Numbered from the stretch's first letter, positions 42,200 through 54,757 are shown. The stretch is 64,000 nt of DNA from Conoideocrella luteorostrata (GCA_032433595.1 JASWJB010000022.1:203148-267147), one strand, 5' to 3'. Notes: generated by a model not told the origin, from the sequence alone. A program made the numbers and translations.

Positions 42200-43349
42200 A
42201 TTTTGGTTTCAAATGACATCCGGTAGATCCATCAAGTTCAGTCTAAAATAAATAGCCCGTCTCACGCTTGAACCTCAGGCGGATCAGAGCACCAGTCGTT
42301 TTTGGGTCACCCTTATAAAAAACAGCTACCAAGTAAAAACCCGAAAGTTATGGAGAAGACTATTTGTTGTCTTAAGTTTGTTATGGTTGAATAGAGAAAA
42401 TAAAATCCAGTTTCTTTGATTTCACATACAAGAAACGGCACCCTAGATCAACAACGCCACAGGAGATGGCACCCTAACGCATTTTACCAAGTACATAGGC
42501 TTAACAATAAAGGGTCGCATCAAACATTCCCGCTTTAGCTTGAGTATGGATATTTTATGCCAAAGAGACATTACCGCCGTGGAAGAATATACTCCCTTTC
42601 TTCCAGACCATTACTTTCCAAGGTATTTCACAAGGAGTTAGCGAAATGCATGGACCTTTAAACACAGCGTCAAAGCAAACGCTATTGAGAACAAGCTCTA
42701 TATAGCTCGTTTTCGCTTTATACATGGACCTCTAATTCCACTTCAGAGCTTGGACAAGCATCGTAAATATATGTCTTTACCAATTTGTCACCACACTAGT
42801 TCCCATAGGATTATCGGAATATTTGACGAAACTGTGGAATATATATGGAATCTTAACCTCGAACATTTTAAAGGTTCCCGCTATTACAATCGGACGTTTA
42901 GGACGATCGGCCGGCGCCCAAAGGGATTCAGTTGGTTGCAAAGGTGTCGCTGGATTTGCGGTATGGCTGGCAACAAGCATCAGCGTCAATTTCGAAATAG
43001 AAAGATGACGTCGAAGTTAAGATGGAGAGTAAACTTGGCTTTGGTGTCTAATGCAGGCACTGCACATTTGCATATTTATCTCGACCGCTCAATTGGTACA
43101 CAGTGGGGGTCAGATAGTTTCCCAACCTAGCTGGCGTGCCGCAACGCGACTCTGGGGGGGTTGGAAATTGATCCCTTTGAGTGCGCGAAGGTGCAGTGGA
43201 GCCAGGCGGACCCACCACAGCACAGGTACGAGCGCGGTACCTCACTTGCTGCTCACAACGCGACGTATGCAATGTAGCTATCTGTACGGAGTACACAGGC
43301 TGGTAAACAGATGTAGCCTTACTAGCGACTTGTCTTGATTAGCCGCATA
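42200..43349. other. Intergenic, 3' flank of TPR-CHAT gene
   Basis: A 126-codon frame at 42750-43130 (+) and overlapping frames have no recognisable domain. Probably non-coding or a degraded remnant. Confidence 0.35.
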
Positions 43350-43475
43350 ACGTCGGCCACCCCGAAGCCGGCCACAATTTTCCCCTCTTTCAACACCACA
43401 ACGCTTGCATTCCGACCGCGATTTCTCGTGCAATTCAATTGCTATTAGCATAGTTATTATATTTTTGGATGCACA

Positions 43476-45272
43476 ATGCCTAGTTATACTGAAAATAACC
43501 TAGAAAACGCGGTATCTGACGTTGCAAGTGGCGCATCTATCCGGAAAGCTGCAGCACTCTGGGGTATACCAAGAACAACGCTTCAAGATCGAATTAAAGG
43601 TGCACAAGCAAGGGCAGATGCACATAAACATCAACAACGTCTTTCTCAAAAGGAGGAAGAAAGCCTTGTTCAGTGGATTCAAGCCCAGGTATCATTGAAT
43701 GTGCCTATTACACATCAACAGCTCCGCAGCTTTGTCTCACACATTCTGGTCAAGGGAGGAGACCTTGAACCTATCGGAAAAAATTGGGTTACAGGCTTCT
43801 TAAGGCGTCACCCGGAAATATCAACAAAGAAAGGCAAGGGAATAGATTCCTGCCGTATTAATGGCGCCTCTTAAAGACCTTCTTTGTACTGCTCGAGCCA
43901 GAGGCTATAAGGCTAATTCCAGGTACAACATGGACAAGTGGGTGTTCAAGAGGGCCAGGGCAGTAATGGCCTAGTTCTTAGGCACTCGCAAATACGAATT
44001 ATTATCAGAAAACACCCTAGAGGGCGATTTTAGACTACAATTATCGAGTGTATTAGCGCAGATGGCAGGGTTATTAGCCCGCTAGTTATTTTCAAGGGAG
44101 AAAGCGTACAACAGCAATAGTTCCCTGATAATACGGATTAATATCGCAAGTAGCACTTTACGGCATCACTAAATGGCTGGTCCTCTAATAAAATTAGGTT
44201 AGCTTGGCTACAAGAGATCTTTATCCCGGAGTGTCACAGGAAACACACTCACATCACCGAAAACGCACGATGCTGCCGGAAACGTTCAACATTACCGGAA
44301 GCATTCAATATCATCAGAAACGTACGATGCCGACGGAAGCGCATCGCTGGAAGCATTCAACATCGCCGGAAACGGACGATATCGTCAGAATCAATGGAAT
44401 GAAATGAATCCAGAAGAAGAGGCATATAGCAGAGATAAATAGTTGTCAAATTCCCCGTCAATTAGATAGAATAAAGGACAATTTTCCACTGCCTTGGAGA
44501 CCGACTTCCATAGCTGCTCACTTGTGACACGGAGACTAAGTCAGCTAAGCAGTCAGAGCCACGGCTGCTAATCCTAGATGGCCACGGTAGTCATATGAAT
44601 AACGACTTTATGCTAGAATACTTCAAAAATAATATATTCCTTCTTTTCTTACCAGAACATTCACCGCATGTGTTGCTGCCACTTGACGTTGGGGTATTTA
44701 GCCCGGTCAAGACTAGCTATCGCGCTTCAATTATGGCCCTTCAATTATCATCAAATTCAGCACGCGTAAATAAAATCCTCTTCCTTGAATACTATTACAA
44801 TGCACGGTTAGCTAGAACCACCCAAAAAAATATCCTATCTGGGTGGAAAGCTTCGGGACTTTGGCCAGTCAATGTGACGAGACCTCTTCTATCCAAATTA
44901 CGAGCATCCGCTAATAAGCCTCTTCAAGGAACGCCTCAAATCCCTGAAAAGCAGCAGGAAGACCTTCTTAAGACCCCTCAGCGCGGCAGTCATATTCAGC
45001 GACTAATTGGCCGAGTTAATCCTCCTAGTCAGATAGACCCAACAGCTCGTCAATTATTTCGGAAGATCCGGAAGGGAATTGACGATAAAAATATCCAAGG
45101 ACGCGCAGAGCAGGAAATCCGGGATCCAAGGCATCAAGTTGATGCCCAAAAACTAAGGAAGAAGCAGAAGGCCGAACATAACCCTAATAAAAAATTCGCG
45201 AATATTGAAGATGTTGAAAAGGCTCGCCAGCGCCTTCCAGCGCAGATTGCAGCAGCAACCTACTCCTTTTGA
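43476..45272 (+). pseudogene. Transposase of the pogo/Fot1-like element, inactivated
   Basis: The first 132 codons (43476-43874) hold a psq-type helix-turn-helix (ASIRKAAALWGIPRTTLQDR) and a CENP-B-type DNA-binding domain (QLRSFVSHILV...NWVTGFLRRHPEIS). The DDE core is then shifted and carries stops, though YNMD (first Asp) is still legible near 43925. The second part resumes with LILDGHGSHM (second catalytic Asp, about 44570) and LPEHSPHVLLPLDVGVFSPVK, in frame to the TGA at 45272. A repeat insertion at 44231-44450 separates the halves. The family is certain; the enzyme is dead. Confidence 0.85.
44231..44450 (+). repeat. Insertion with ~22-bp tandem units inside the transposase gene
   Basis: Multiple imperfect GCCGGAAACGTTCAACATCA-type units, ending in AATGAATCCAGAAGAAGA and AGATAAATAGTTGTC. 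This matches the repeat at 8431-8520 and interrupts the DDE domain, so it arrived after the transposon. Confidence 0.6.
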
Positions 45273-45431
45273 AAACCTCTGTCACGAGTGGCAGCTTCCC
45301 AGCTAGAAAACACCAAATATTACTATTTTGAAGGCGTTGTGCCGATTAATTTGACGATATTGAATGCTGCTTTAGTGGCCACATTTGTGGCCGGCTTCCC
45401 TGTGTGGCCGGCTCCGGGGTGGCCGACGTTA

Positions 45432-46089
45432 ATAGGCTCTACGCAATTCCACGCACACATTTTTCACTGCAATTTCAACTCCTCCCAAGGGTTGCTTCCC
45501 CACCAGGAGAGCTGACCTCCACTCCAATGTCGAAGGTTCCTGCCCAGCGCTCTGAAAATTGTCCTCCAAAAGGGGTCACGCTTACATCAAGAAATGAGCG
45601 CACATTTGCTGTAAACCTGCACTTTTGTTGTAAATCTGTAGTTTCCAACGCCTGGCAACGTTAAAGGATAATGCTTCCCTTTGGCGAAGATCGCGCATAG
45701 CTTTCACTAGATCGTCCAGTGGGTCCAAAGGTATTAGGCATGAAGAGCCCCAACTGCTTCCTGTCTTGTCTTTTGGAAACAACAGCACACTAATACCGTC
45801 TTTTAGTCACCGAAATATCTGGTAGACCAAACGCGAGTTTATCTCAGAAATTGCATGTCTTGGGATTCTCGACTGGCTGACGTCAGCGCTCTAGGAGATG
45901 TTATCACCATTAGAAGTAGCGTACGATGCATCAGCGCTCATTGTTCTTTCCGGAACGTTTTTTGCCAGGGATCGTCGCCAAAATGCCCAAATGGTGGTCC
46001 AATTTGACCAGGTGGGCTATAATTGTAGATTGCACAAAGCCTTGTGAAGTTGGTATCAATACCAAAGCAAAAGCGATGTATTCAATGTC
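45432..46089. other. Spacer between transposon and degraded LTR
   Basis: No gene recognised. Confidence 0.35.
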
Positions 46090-46214
46090 TATTGTCTAGA
46101 AGAAGAAGCAAAGCAGGAGGAGAACGTTGATATCGCCGTATAAATATCGTGGCCGCAGGGTGGCCAAGTGACCTGCTCCACGCTTTCTATTGTGCTTGAT
46201 AGAGGGTTCCAACA
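46090..46214 (+). mobile_element. Degraded LTR of the TGTGGG...CCAACA family
   Basis: Shares GATATCGCCGTATAAATATCGTGGC, GGTGGCCAAGTGACC and TTTCTATTGTGCTTGA...TTCCAACA with the other copies. The 5' half is too diverged to place and no duplication is seen. Confidence 0.6.
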
Positions 46215-47351
46215 ATAATGGCATGATGTTCGTAACTTATCGTGCGCAAATTTTGGACGTTGCTATCCTTACGCATTGTGTCTTCATGAGGTGGCATCTA
46301 TCGCAGGCATGGCGATTCGGACCCATCACGGAGGCAAACACTTATTGAAAAAACAAGATCTCTTCTTTTCAAGCAATATCAGGCCCATAAAACAATAGAC
46401 TGAAGGGAATGAATCTAACATCAAATAGCAGTAACCCGTTTTTATTTCCCTAATACTTTTTCAGTCGGCGTGGAACAAAAAGCCGCTTCTCTGGAATACC
46501 TTTGTCTCATAGGTTCGTGGATCAGCTCACCGCTCTTCAATACAGCCAACTGCATCTCTGCAAGCCACATCACGATCTTGCAGGGAGGAACTTGTCATTC
46601 CCAGCCTATGGTTTAGAACATATGGCATACGCTGATGCTCATCTCTGTAATGGACTGGCCTTGGGTCTTCTGCAAACAAGCGTCAATTGTAATATCTATA
46701 AGCTTAAGGAAAAGAAGAAGAGAGAGAAGACCTCGCAGCCTCTACCCATCCATCTAGTGTGAGCTACGGAGGATGCCGAGCACTCAATCGTCCGGTGATG
46801 CTATCGGAGACGGATGATCGCAGATTGGCGTTGAAACGCAAATTGGCAACGTAAGATGGGCTAGATTGGGCGTGTTTGGGCGGGGTAAGGTGGCATGATA
46901 CGGGTTCAGGTGAAGGGCGTTCGTATCTCGAGTGATGATCGAGACAAATAGCAAAACGGATGCGAAAGTACTCCATATACTACTCATTTGGCACATGCGC
47001 GATGGCACTGCACTTGCAAGCACCTGCACGCAGCCGTCTTGCTTGGTCTTTGATGCCAACACCCAGGTATCATCATCTGGACCCGGCCTACAAGAACAGA
47101 AACATACTCGCGTTGCGTCGCGCGAGACACGCTCAGATAATCTAATTTCAACAACTTATGCTCGGTGCGCAGTGATACACTGTGCACCGACGGTGACGGA
47201 ATGGGAACACACCACCCATTACTTCCCCCCATCATACGCTCCGTTTTATGGGCCGCTTTTGAGCTGATGCCTACCTACCAGTCGCCACCATTCTTCGTTC
47301 AACTCCCGAAGCTTATGAGTGAATAAGGCGATGATTCGTCTCGGTGCGGTA
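46215..47351. other. Spacer without recognised gene
   Basis: Short frames only. I see no domain or repeat. Confidence 0.35.
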
Positions 47352-47665
47352 ACGTCGGTCGCCCATGTTTGATCACATTTCCGCCCTCTTCCAGCACCAT
47401 AACGCGTGCATTCCAAGCGCGGCTTCTCGCGCAAGACAACTGCTATCAGCATAATAATTAACATCGTTAGATACATAATGCCAAGCTATCCCGACATGAC
47501 CTCGAAAATGCGGTATCTGCCGTTGCAAGCGGTGCATTTGACCGGAAAGCTGCAGCAGACTGGGGAGGACCAAGAACACGTCAATATCGAACTTATGGCA
47601 CACAAGCGAGGGAAAATGTCTACAAACATCGTCCACGTCTTTCTCAAAAGGGTGAAGATGGCAAT
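47352..47665 (+). mobile_element. Truncated second copy of the pogo/Fot1-like element
   Basis: Starts with ACGTCGG after a TA, and follows the left end and first ~180 bp of the transposase gene of the 43350 element (AATGCCAAGCTATCC..., GCGGTATCTGCCGTTGCAAG, CCGGAAAGCTGCAGCA, GTCTTTCTCAAAAGG). It carries frameshifts and loses similarity near 47665. No right end is found. Confidence 0.7.
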
Positions 47666-48313
47666 ACTTCCGACCAGGAGATCCAGCCAGTACAGCGAAA
47701 GTGAAGGCCGAAATGTGGTCATCTCGGAACGATTCATACCTACCTCTTATGCGGCCAAAATCAATTTCTGAGCCCCTTATTCTATATTTGTAGTGAAAAA
47801 TGGCATTTTTCCTGGGTTCGTCCGCTGTGGATTGTAGAGAATATTCCGCACGGCTCGTAAGGACACTTCTTTCTTTACTTTCTCCTTAGCTTTAGATACT
47901 GGTTGAGTTGGCTAGCTAGTTGTCAATATACTCGCTATAACCATTACATACGGCACGCACAAAGGAATCAATCCATTCTAGGATTGTGTGGTCCTGGCCG
48001 ATATGCCGGGCAAATCGGCTACCATATATCAGGTTATTGCCTTGTCTATCAGTCAGGGCAGATTCATCCTGTGCAGATGCGCTGAAGTTTGATATATCAG
48101 GTTTGGTAGGTTCAATGAGCAGGACATTCGTACGACGTTCACGTCGGATAGCTTGCCAAGTGCCTGGGTCAACCTTGCTGGAGACGCAGTTCTGCCATTC
48201 AGGCTAGTTACGAATTCCGGTCAAGATGGCGGGCTTCCTAGCTTGCCTGAAAGTCATGATAATGGATTGATAATGAATTATTTGCAGAGTGTAGCGAGCA
48301 ACGGGCTCATAAC
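47666..48313. other. Degenerate sequence, possibly old element DNA
   Basis: No gene I can support. Confidence 0.3.
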
Positions 48314-48530
48314 TGTCGGAAGCGACAGTATGGAAGTGAAGAAAGAAGGGGTCAAAAGCATGTAAATTGATGATAAACTGATGATTGAGGTGATGATGAT
48401 TCTCCTTGTTCTTCCCTTCTAACTCCTTTCAACATGCTTTCTATTATAGCTGATCTTCTCCCTTGGAGGCCTTCTGGAGGCCTCCCCTTTTCAGCTCGCA
48501 AATCCTTGTATCTCTAACGTCTCACATTAT
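48314..48530 (+). mobile_element. LTR-like repeat starting TGTCGGAAGCGACAG
   Basis: Starts with the palindrome TGTCGGAAGCGACA and continues GTATGGAAGTGA, ATTGATGAT tracts and a CT-rich part with GGAGGCCTTCTGGAGGCC. The same start and order recur at 50872-51030 (diverged) and on the minus strand at 61916-61681. The right end is not defined. Confidence 0.5.
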
Positions 48531-48757
48531 CCAGCAACTTTAAGCTGACCAGATCCCTTCAATTTTTAGCAGAAGTCATAGCGTGATACGAAACAAACGA
48601 CTCTCATCTGTCTGATCATTCCACTAGCCTTCCGCTATCCCTGCTTGCTGCATGGCTGTGATGCACACCTGATGGCGATCAACCATTTTGACCTGTCTTC
48701 CAATTAAATTTCGTCCCGAATCCTGTAAATGATGCTGCTAAAGTCATTCTTGCTGTT

Positions 48758-49672
48758 TTACGACGTCAAGCCGGCAGCCAGCACGCAGGCCACTATGGGC
48801 CACGCGCCAGCGGCAGTGGCGATGCTCTTCATGCTGAGTCCGGTAGCAGATGTATTCCTCGAGCCTGGTTTTCCCTGTTGATCCGGGCCGTCGGCAGTGG
48901 TTCCATCAGGCAGAGTGCCGTTTACAAGGAGAGTTTTACGACCTCGATAGTTTCCGATGTCGATAATGCTCTTGTTCAGAGCCTGGTACGTCCCGTTACC
49001 AACCAGATCCTTCATCGTCGCAATGCTCTCGTCGCAGCCGCAGACTGAGTGCTTGGCGCAACCACAGACAACAGGCAGACTCTCAGTTTGCTGGGTGGTG
49101 CTGTTGTAGAAGGAAAACTCATTTTGGTGAAAGTACAGGTGTGCTCCATGCAACCACAAGCCTGGCCAGAACGCTAGACCACTGGCTCCCAGAGTCCAGG
49201 CGCCTACACCGGCAGCCGTAGCAGCACCTGATCTATATGGAGTGTTGGCGCCTCCGCCATAGCGCATGCCTCCGCCATAGGAAGGCTTAGGGCCAGAGCC
49301 ACCCGGAGATGTTCCACCGACATTGGAGCCAGAGCCCCTATATGCGCCGCTGCTGCAATTTAGCTTTTTGTCATGAGAAAGTGATGAGCTGACTTACGAT
49401 GTGCCGGAGCCGCCTCGGAATTTGCCGCTGCTACTACCTTGGCCATGGCCACCTCGGCTACCACCTCGACCACCACCTCGACCGCCACCTCGACCGCCAC
49501 CTCGACCGCCACCTCGACCGCCACCTCGACCGCCACCTCCTTTTCTCTTGAACAAGTCATCGAAGTCTCGCGACACGACGTCGACTTTTGCGGGGCGTGT
49601 TTGAGCGTCAATCACAATTGCGGCAGTACTGGACAGCAATGTTGCCACGATGAGCGCAAGGCTAAAACGCAT
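48758..49672 (-). CDS. Secreted glycine-rich, probably GPI-anchored DUF7732-like protein
   Basis: Two exons, 49672-49398 and 49352-48758, with donor GTAAGT and acceptor TTGCAG in phase 2, giving 289 aa. There is a signal peptide (MRFSLALIVATLLSSTAAIVIDA). Next comes a (GGGR)n tract encoded by 12-bp repeats, then a Gly/Ser region. The conserved C-terminal domain carries VVCGCAKHSVCGCDE, LVGNGTYQALNKS and KTLLVNGTLPDGTT. A final hydrophobic tail (IATAAGAWPIVACVLAAGLTS) fits a GPI-attachment signal. This arrangement matches fungal DUF7732-type cell-surface proteins, whose function is unknown. The start is the ATG just before the signal peptide, not the longer upstream frame. Confidence 0.75.
49466..49530 (-). 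repeat. 12-bp tandem repeats encoding Gly-Gly-Gly-Arg
   Basis: Five to six near-identical CCACCTCGACCG units within the gene at 48758-49672, making the GGGR tract. This is a likely site of length polymorphism. Confidence 0.8.
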
Positions 49673-50871
49673 CGTAGCACGTATCACCGAACGCGACGAA
49701 TGCGCTGATTTGAGTCGACAAAGTCTTGAAATAGAGTTATAAGATATGTGGGAGAATAAAAGGTATGGGTGCCAAATTTCTTTGTTTTGCAAATGTATCG
49801 ATCTATTCTTTCCGACATTACATTGATTATAGGGATGGAAATGACTAGTTACTTGAAAAAGGATGCGGTGGATGGAGGGTCATTTATTCTTGGCGAACGT
49901 GATGGTTTGAAGTGGTGGAGACGCTAAGGCAGGCAAAGGTTCAGATGTGCGCCTCGCACAGCAGAAATAGCGTTGGAAGGTCCAGTTAGCGTCTCGTCTC
50001 GTCTCATGTCGTAGATTGATAACTGGGGGCTGGTAGTTCGGCTCAATTCGATTTGTTTGTGGATTTAAGGCTGCTACGGATACGTAAACCGAGCTATACC
50101 TAGAATGTCGGCTAATAGCTACTCAGCTTTTAGACCAGATGAAGTTTTGTCGTTTTTTTAGGCCCACGAATAAAGAGTTTCGGAATCGCTCTACCAAGGG
50201 TTTAGATTCTATGAAGCTTAAGTAAAACCACAGTAGGCACTATGTTTTAGCCATTTTTTGGGGAGATCACTTCATTGTGAGAGAAGAGAAATAAAAGCAT
50301 CGTCACCGCAAATCTGAACGAGAACATAGTCGAGCATTGTCGAACAGCGGCCGTTGATGGCGTTGACAGTGAGTTAAGAAGATGCTGCATATGAGTATAG
50401 TGTGGATTGGCTTCTCTGTCATTCTAACTGGTCAGGTACCATGACTCGGGGGGGCAAACGATGATGGACGGACCTAAGAAGCGGAATCGGGCCAATAAGC
50501 AGGATCGGTATAGCCCCGAGATGAGAGCACATGACAGCTTCACGAACGGGTAGCGAAAAGCTTTCCGATCGGCTCGACATTGAAAAATAAGAGATTTGAG
50601 TCTCCATTTGCCAAATTGGATGCCTCTTAAAGCTTGGTGTTCCACGATAGGCCTGGCCAAACGCAGGAATGACTCGCTAACTATGTGTTGTCCAATAACT
50701 AATGGCGGAGACAAGACAGCACAGCCATCTGTGGGGCTCGGCAGTTACATCGTGGCCCACAGGGAAATAGAACCGTGATTATGCCGCAAGAGTTTTTGCA
50801 CATTAGGCGATTCCAAGCAAGTTGGCATGTAATTCATGCATGGTAATTATATTTTCAGAGGGAACATGCTT
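49673..50871. other. Promoter side of the DUF7732-like gene and spacer
   Basis: No gene recognised. Confidence 0.4.
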
Positions 50872-51030
50872 CTGCTGGAAGCAACGGTATAGAATTGAAG
50901 GGGTTACAAAACGTTTAGATAATGCTAATGATGAATATGATGATTATTCTAAATCCTGACCCTTCCAATTCCATCCACAATGCCTGCTATAGCTGCTTTT
51001 CCTCCCGGAGGCCTCCCTCTTCCATAACTG
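50872..51030 (+). mobile_element. Diverged copy of the TGTCGGAAGC LTR-like repeat
   Basis: TGCTGGAAGCAACGGTATAGAATTG, TGATGA tracts and CCCGGAGGCCTCCCTCTTC parallel the copy at 48314. Ends are not defined. Confidence 0.45.
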
Positions 51031-52350
51031 CTTATGGATTCTCTGCACTGCCCCGTCGCTACTCAGCATCTTGCTGTCCAACAGCCTCGACTGGCCCACC
51101 CTGATTCCGGGTTTTCCTGATTTGTATTTTCTCATAGAGTTTTACCCATCATATATAGAGTACTCTCTTTATTAGCTCTCAACACGAGCATTTACCTAAA
51201 TCTACTGATCCATCCAAATATCAACCTGATTACGACCTTCGGTCTGGCATCAGATGTGACAACCCCCGTTTCTTAGACATATGCTATAGCGGTATTACTG
51301 CTAACATAAACCTACGACTAAGGTCTATCCCTTGGGGAACTAACTAAAATCGTCATATTGAAGTGTGGTAGTGTCTGCCTCCTGCAGTTGCGACAAAAAG
51401 TCGTGCTTCAAGATTGAAGTAATATAAATTTTAATGACACTGGCGAGTTATAGAATACAAAAATTAGCTCGATTGTAGAAGTAAAGTAGCAACAGAAATC
51501 CCTCCTCCCTAACACGAAAAACTGAATAAAGTATAATACAACGTACAGGTGATTGTGAGCAAGTATTCGTAGAGAATTTCTTGAAGTTTGGAAATAACTA
51601 AATGTAGAGTAAATTTATTCGCGAGGTCCAGGCAAGGCAGAATTTTCTACTATAGCTTCAGAACTGGTTCAGACGCGCAGCAGAATAGAGGTTAGAGCTA
51701 GCACTTTATAAATTTAAAAACCAACTTTGTAGCTCTTAATATAGGTTAAATGGCAAAATATAATAGTGTCTTGATGCGATCTACATTGGTCGGATGGTTC
51801 CAAATAGTGGTTGAAGGTATCGTGTTGAGAGCTGGTTGTCTATCTATTCTAATTAGCGGATTTGGTTTAGATTATATTCGTATCTGTGCTGTACTTTGCT
51901 GGCATGTTATTACGGGCATCCGATGATATGACTGAGTTTAGTTGCTGATGATGTTGAAATAATTACCCGTCAAGCGCACGTACCAAGTCACATGGTCACC
52001 CTGACATCATCGTCAGGGCCTTCTGCACTCTTCCTTTTTTAGACCAACAGACATCGCAGGCACTTGAATACATCGTTGTTGCATTTTGAAGCACTTGGTA
52101 TCGCTACCACCCGCACATGATCTTGTGCAACCTACAGATTATGAGTGTATAGCGCGCAGTTTCTACGTACCCATTAATAACATTCTCCATTCGGGAGATT
52201 TAAAACAGAGACGAGACTACAATTTATTGATATTTGGTTGAAGTAGATATCCGATTCTTTTATTTCTAGTTTCCTGACGTGGAAGATTGATAAATCGATT
52301 GACAGGTTCCAGCAGATTGCGACTCGACGCATAGAGGACTACAATAGGCT
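51031..52350. other. AT-rich spacer
   Basis: No gene recognised. Short AT-rich tracts. Confidence 0.35.
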
Positions 52351-52680
52351 TCAAACTTCGTTCAGCGCCACCACAAGCTCCCCGCGCGGGATTATGCACA
52401 CTTTATTATGGCTACGAGGCAGCACACTTAATAAGTAGCTTGAAGATGACGCGCTATCAAAGGACTGGGTAGCTCTACGACTCATGGTAACTGGACCACC
52501 AATGGGAGGAGCATAATATGGATCTGGCATTTCGAAAGGCATACTCGTGGTGGCGTCACGCTGAACGGGAAAAAAAATACAGAAAAGAGGGGTAGACCAG
52601 AATAAAGACAGAAAAGAATGCAGATAGCGGGAAAATGCTCGTGTAACCTTTCGATTTGATAGTGACGCCTGTTGGGGCAC
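52351..52680 (-). CDS. Small unrecognised open frame
   Basis: The C-terminal 60-odd residues (MPFEMPDPYYAPPIGGPVTMSRRATQSF...) look protein-like and follow a pyrimidine tract ending CGTTCAG that could be an acceptor. I could not find an upstream exon in a matching phase. Possibly a real small gene with an unseen 5' exon. Confidence 0.2.
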   Translation of the reverse strand: MPQQASLSNRKVTRAFSRYLHSFLSLFWSTPLFCIFFPVQRDATTSMPFEMPDPYYAPPIGGPVTMSRRATQSFDSASSSSYLLSVLPRSHNKVCIIPRGELVVALNEV

Positions 52681-53195
52681 CGTACATGCCCATTCGTAAG
52701 CAGCCCATAGCCGTAAGCCGGAAAAGACAATAGACGCCTACACCATTATAACGGCTGAATATATTGGGATGAATGATTAAATTTAAGTCTAAATTGTTTG
52801 ATTCAGCAATTTACTTGAATTTATGTACTTTTTCTTAAGCACAGAAAATACTGGGACAAAAGAGCAAAAGAGAAGAGAAGAGAACAAAGATATATTGTGA
52901 GAAACGAAGTAAGTGATAATTGATTTTATCTAAAAGCTAAAATTTTTGTCGAGTAAAGAGCAGAGTTGCTCTAAAGAAGCATCAGACCTTCTTGAAAGTC
53001 TGAAATTTTGGTACAACACTATAATTTGGTAAAGCCACAACGCCGTGTCAAAAGTGTGTAGGTGCGCCTTTTAACATCTTTCCGACTCTGATGCCCATCT
53101 GAGCTACATTATATCTCCGGAGGATATATTAAGGGCTAGTTTCTTGCTAGTGTCTGGGTCTGAGCAGCGTGTAGCAAGATCCGCGGAACGATCCT
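52681..53195. other. Spacer
   Basis: AT-rich, no gene recognised. Confidence 0.35.
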
Positions 53196-53663
53196 TCATG
53201 GGGCTACTAAGGCGACTGCTACCGCCACCATGGCAGCCAGACCTGAACCGAGTTCGCGAGAAGCAAGGCTGCTTTTGTTTGAGCCATTTTCCGAGCTCGT
53301 ACCCGTAGGTAAGCCTTGAGTGGCAGCTCCCTGGGTAAAACATTGAGTTGGCATCAGAGACATGTTCTCTTTGAAGCCAGGGCAGGTGGAAAGTTTGTCA
53401 ATGTAATGGGCAGCCCAAGAAAAAGCAGACCTTCGGTAGTCCTGGTACTCAGAGCTCCATTGTGGGGCAACAGAGATGTTGCAATCGTCGATTCGTTTGC
53501 CATTTTTGAGAGCATCCTTCAGCTCAGGACCTGGTGTAGGCATTGTTTTCATAAAGCCGATAGCCTCCGTAGCACAGCTCTGGAGTTCCGCTACGTTGGT
53601 GGCTGGGACAGAGCCGGCCGAAGCTAGGCTCGCCAGCGTAATGATCAGGTATTCAAAATGCAT
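53196..53663 (-). CDS. Small secreted cysteine-containing protein, probably GPI-anchored
   Basis: 155-aa protein from the ATG at 53663. The frame is open upstream, but this Met directly precedes a signal peptide (MHFEYLIITLASLASAGS). The mature part has four cysteines (LQSCATEA, DDCNIS, LSTCPGF, TQCFTQG), enough for two disulphides, and is followed by a Ser/Thr/Asn-rich stretch. The C-terminal hydrophobic tail LAAMVAVAVALVAP after small residues fits a GPI-anchor signal. It is an unnamed fungal small secreted protein to me. Size and layout suit a surface or effector-like protein, but there is no evidence for a function. Confidence 0.6.
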   Translation of the reverse strand: MHFEYLIITLASLASAGSVPATNVAELQSCATEAIGFMKTMPTPGPELKDALKNGKRIDDCNISVAPQWSSEYQDYRRSAFSWAAHYIDKLSTCPGFKENMSLMPTQCFTQGAATQGLPTGTSSENGSNKSSLASRELGSGLAAMVAVAVALVAP

Positions 53664-54757
53664 AATAACGCACAAGTCGTTAATCGAGGATGAGTAATGT
53701 TCTGCCAAGTCAGAAAAGAAGCGTGTAAAAAATGAGCACTTGACGGATGGGAAAGCTTTGTTGAAAATGCTGAACGGACAGTATGAATATTGCTTGCTTT
53801 TAAATAAATGATTGTCTGTGTGCAAGTCGGCCCACTTCATCACGATGCCACTTCAGGTGGGACTCGAGTGAAGATTTGGTCCGAGGGAACTTGACTCAGA
53901 CTCTAAACTAGTGGTTTAAAAATCCGCCTTGCAGTAATGCACACTCCGCTAGGCGACCCTCTTCCCGAGTCGCCTACACAGTCCAATTTCTCTCTCCACC
54001 GAAGTCAGCCCAACGCCGAGTAGAAGTACGCCTGGTGATATTGCGTCGCTCTTATTGCACAGGCGTCTCATCCACTTCCAGAGTAGTAAAACATGAATAG
54101 TACTAGTACAGAGTCTTGTTATATCCACGTGTCATCCTATTCTTCTATTATGATTCCACATCTGGGCACACCTTCTTGCACTATAATGCGCTCTAGTTGC
54201 CCGGAAAAAGACTCCGCTGTTGGCCTTTTGATTACGCTTGACTCAGCCCAACTTCTCAAAACAATTTTCGAATGCACATTTTCATACTGGAGCCCCAGAT
54301 GGTACACATGGTTGCACGTTATAGCTGCTTAGATACAAATGTTTTGTGGATTAATTCGGTAATTGGCTGGCTTATATTATTATCGTAACTACAGAGTACT
54401 TAGGCGCATATTATGTGAATGCTATGCACTCAAACTTATCATGGTGCGGTCCACAAAACGCTACCAACTTACGGAGTAGTGGGCGCCATAAATCATGCAT
54501 AAAATAAGAGACGCGCTAGCCATCTTCGTCAGCCTAGGTTTTATCTCCTTGATGATCGTAAGGCTGTACCAGGACCCACATGCACCCCTGTCACCACGGA
54601 CGACCTAGAGTGATCGGTTGTGCGTGTTCTGAACTCTGCCATACCAAAACAACACGCACGTTTTGCAGCACTACCCGACGATGAGTTACGTGACTGTAAC
54701 ATCTCCCTTTCCGAGTGCAATAGCCGCTTCTACCCGTACATCGTGTCCTCGGTTGCG
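53664..54757. other. Spacer between small secreted protein gene and PIG-L relic
   Basis: Holds the promoter of the gene at 53196-53663. No further gene recognised. A few residues upstream of the PIG-L relic (from 54620) may belong to its lost 5' part. Confidence 0.35.

Larger units (their letters stand above)
43350..45429 (+). mobile_element. pogo/Fot1-like Tc1-mariner DNA transposon with TIRs and TA duplication
   Basis: The left end ACGTCGGCCACCCCGAAGCC and the right end, read in reverse complement, share a terminal inverted repeat of about 27 bp (ACGTCGGCCACCCCG(A/G)AGCCGGCCACA). Both are flanked by TA (43348-43349, 45430-45431). The length is 2080 bp. The transposase gene inside is broken. 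A second truncated copy starts at 47352. Confidence 0.9.

Noticed and set aside
42750..43130. 126-codon frame downstream of the TPR-CHAT gene
   Set aside because: No recognisable domain, overlapping frames of similar length, and composition like non-coding flank.
49360..49611. Alternative frame rich in VAVEVAVEVAV across the GGGR repeats
   Set aside because: It is the shadow frame of the 12-bp repeats in the DUF7732-like gene.
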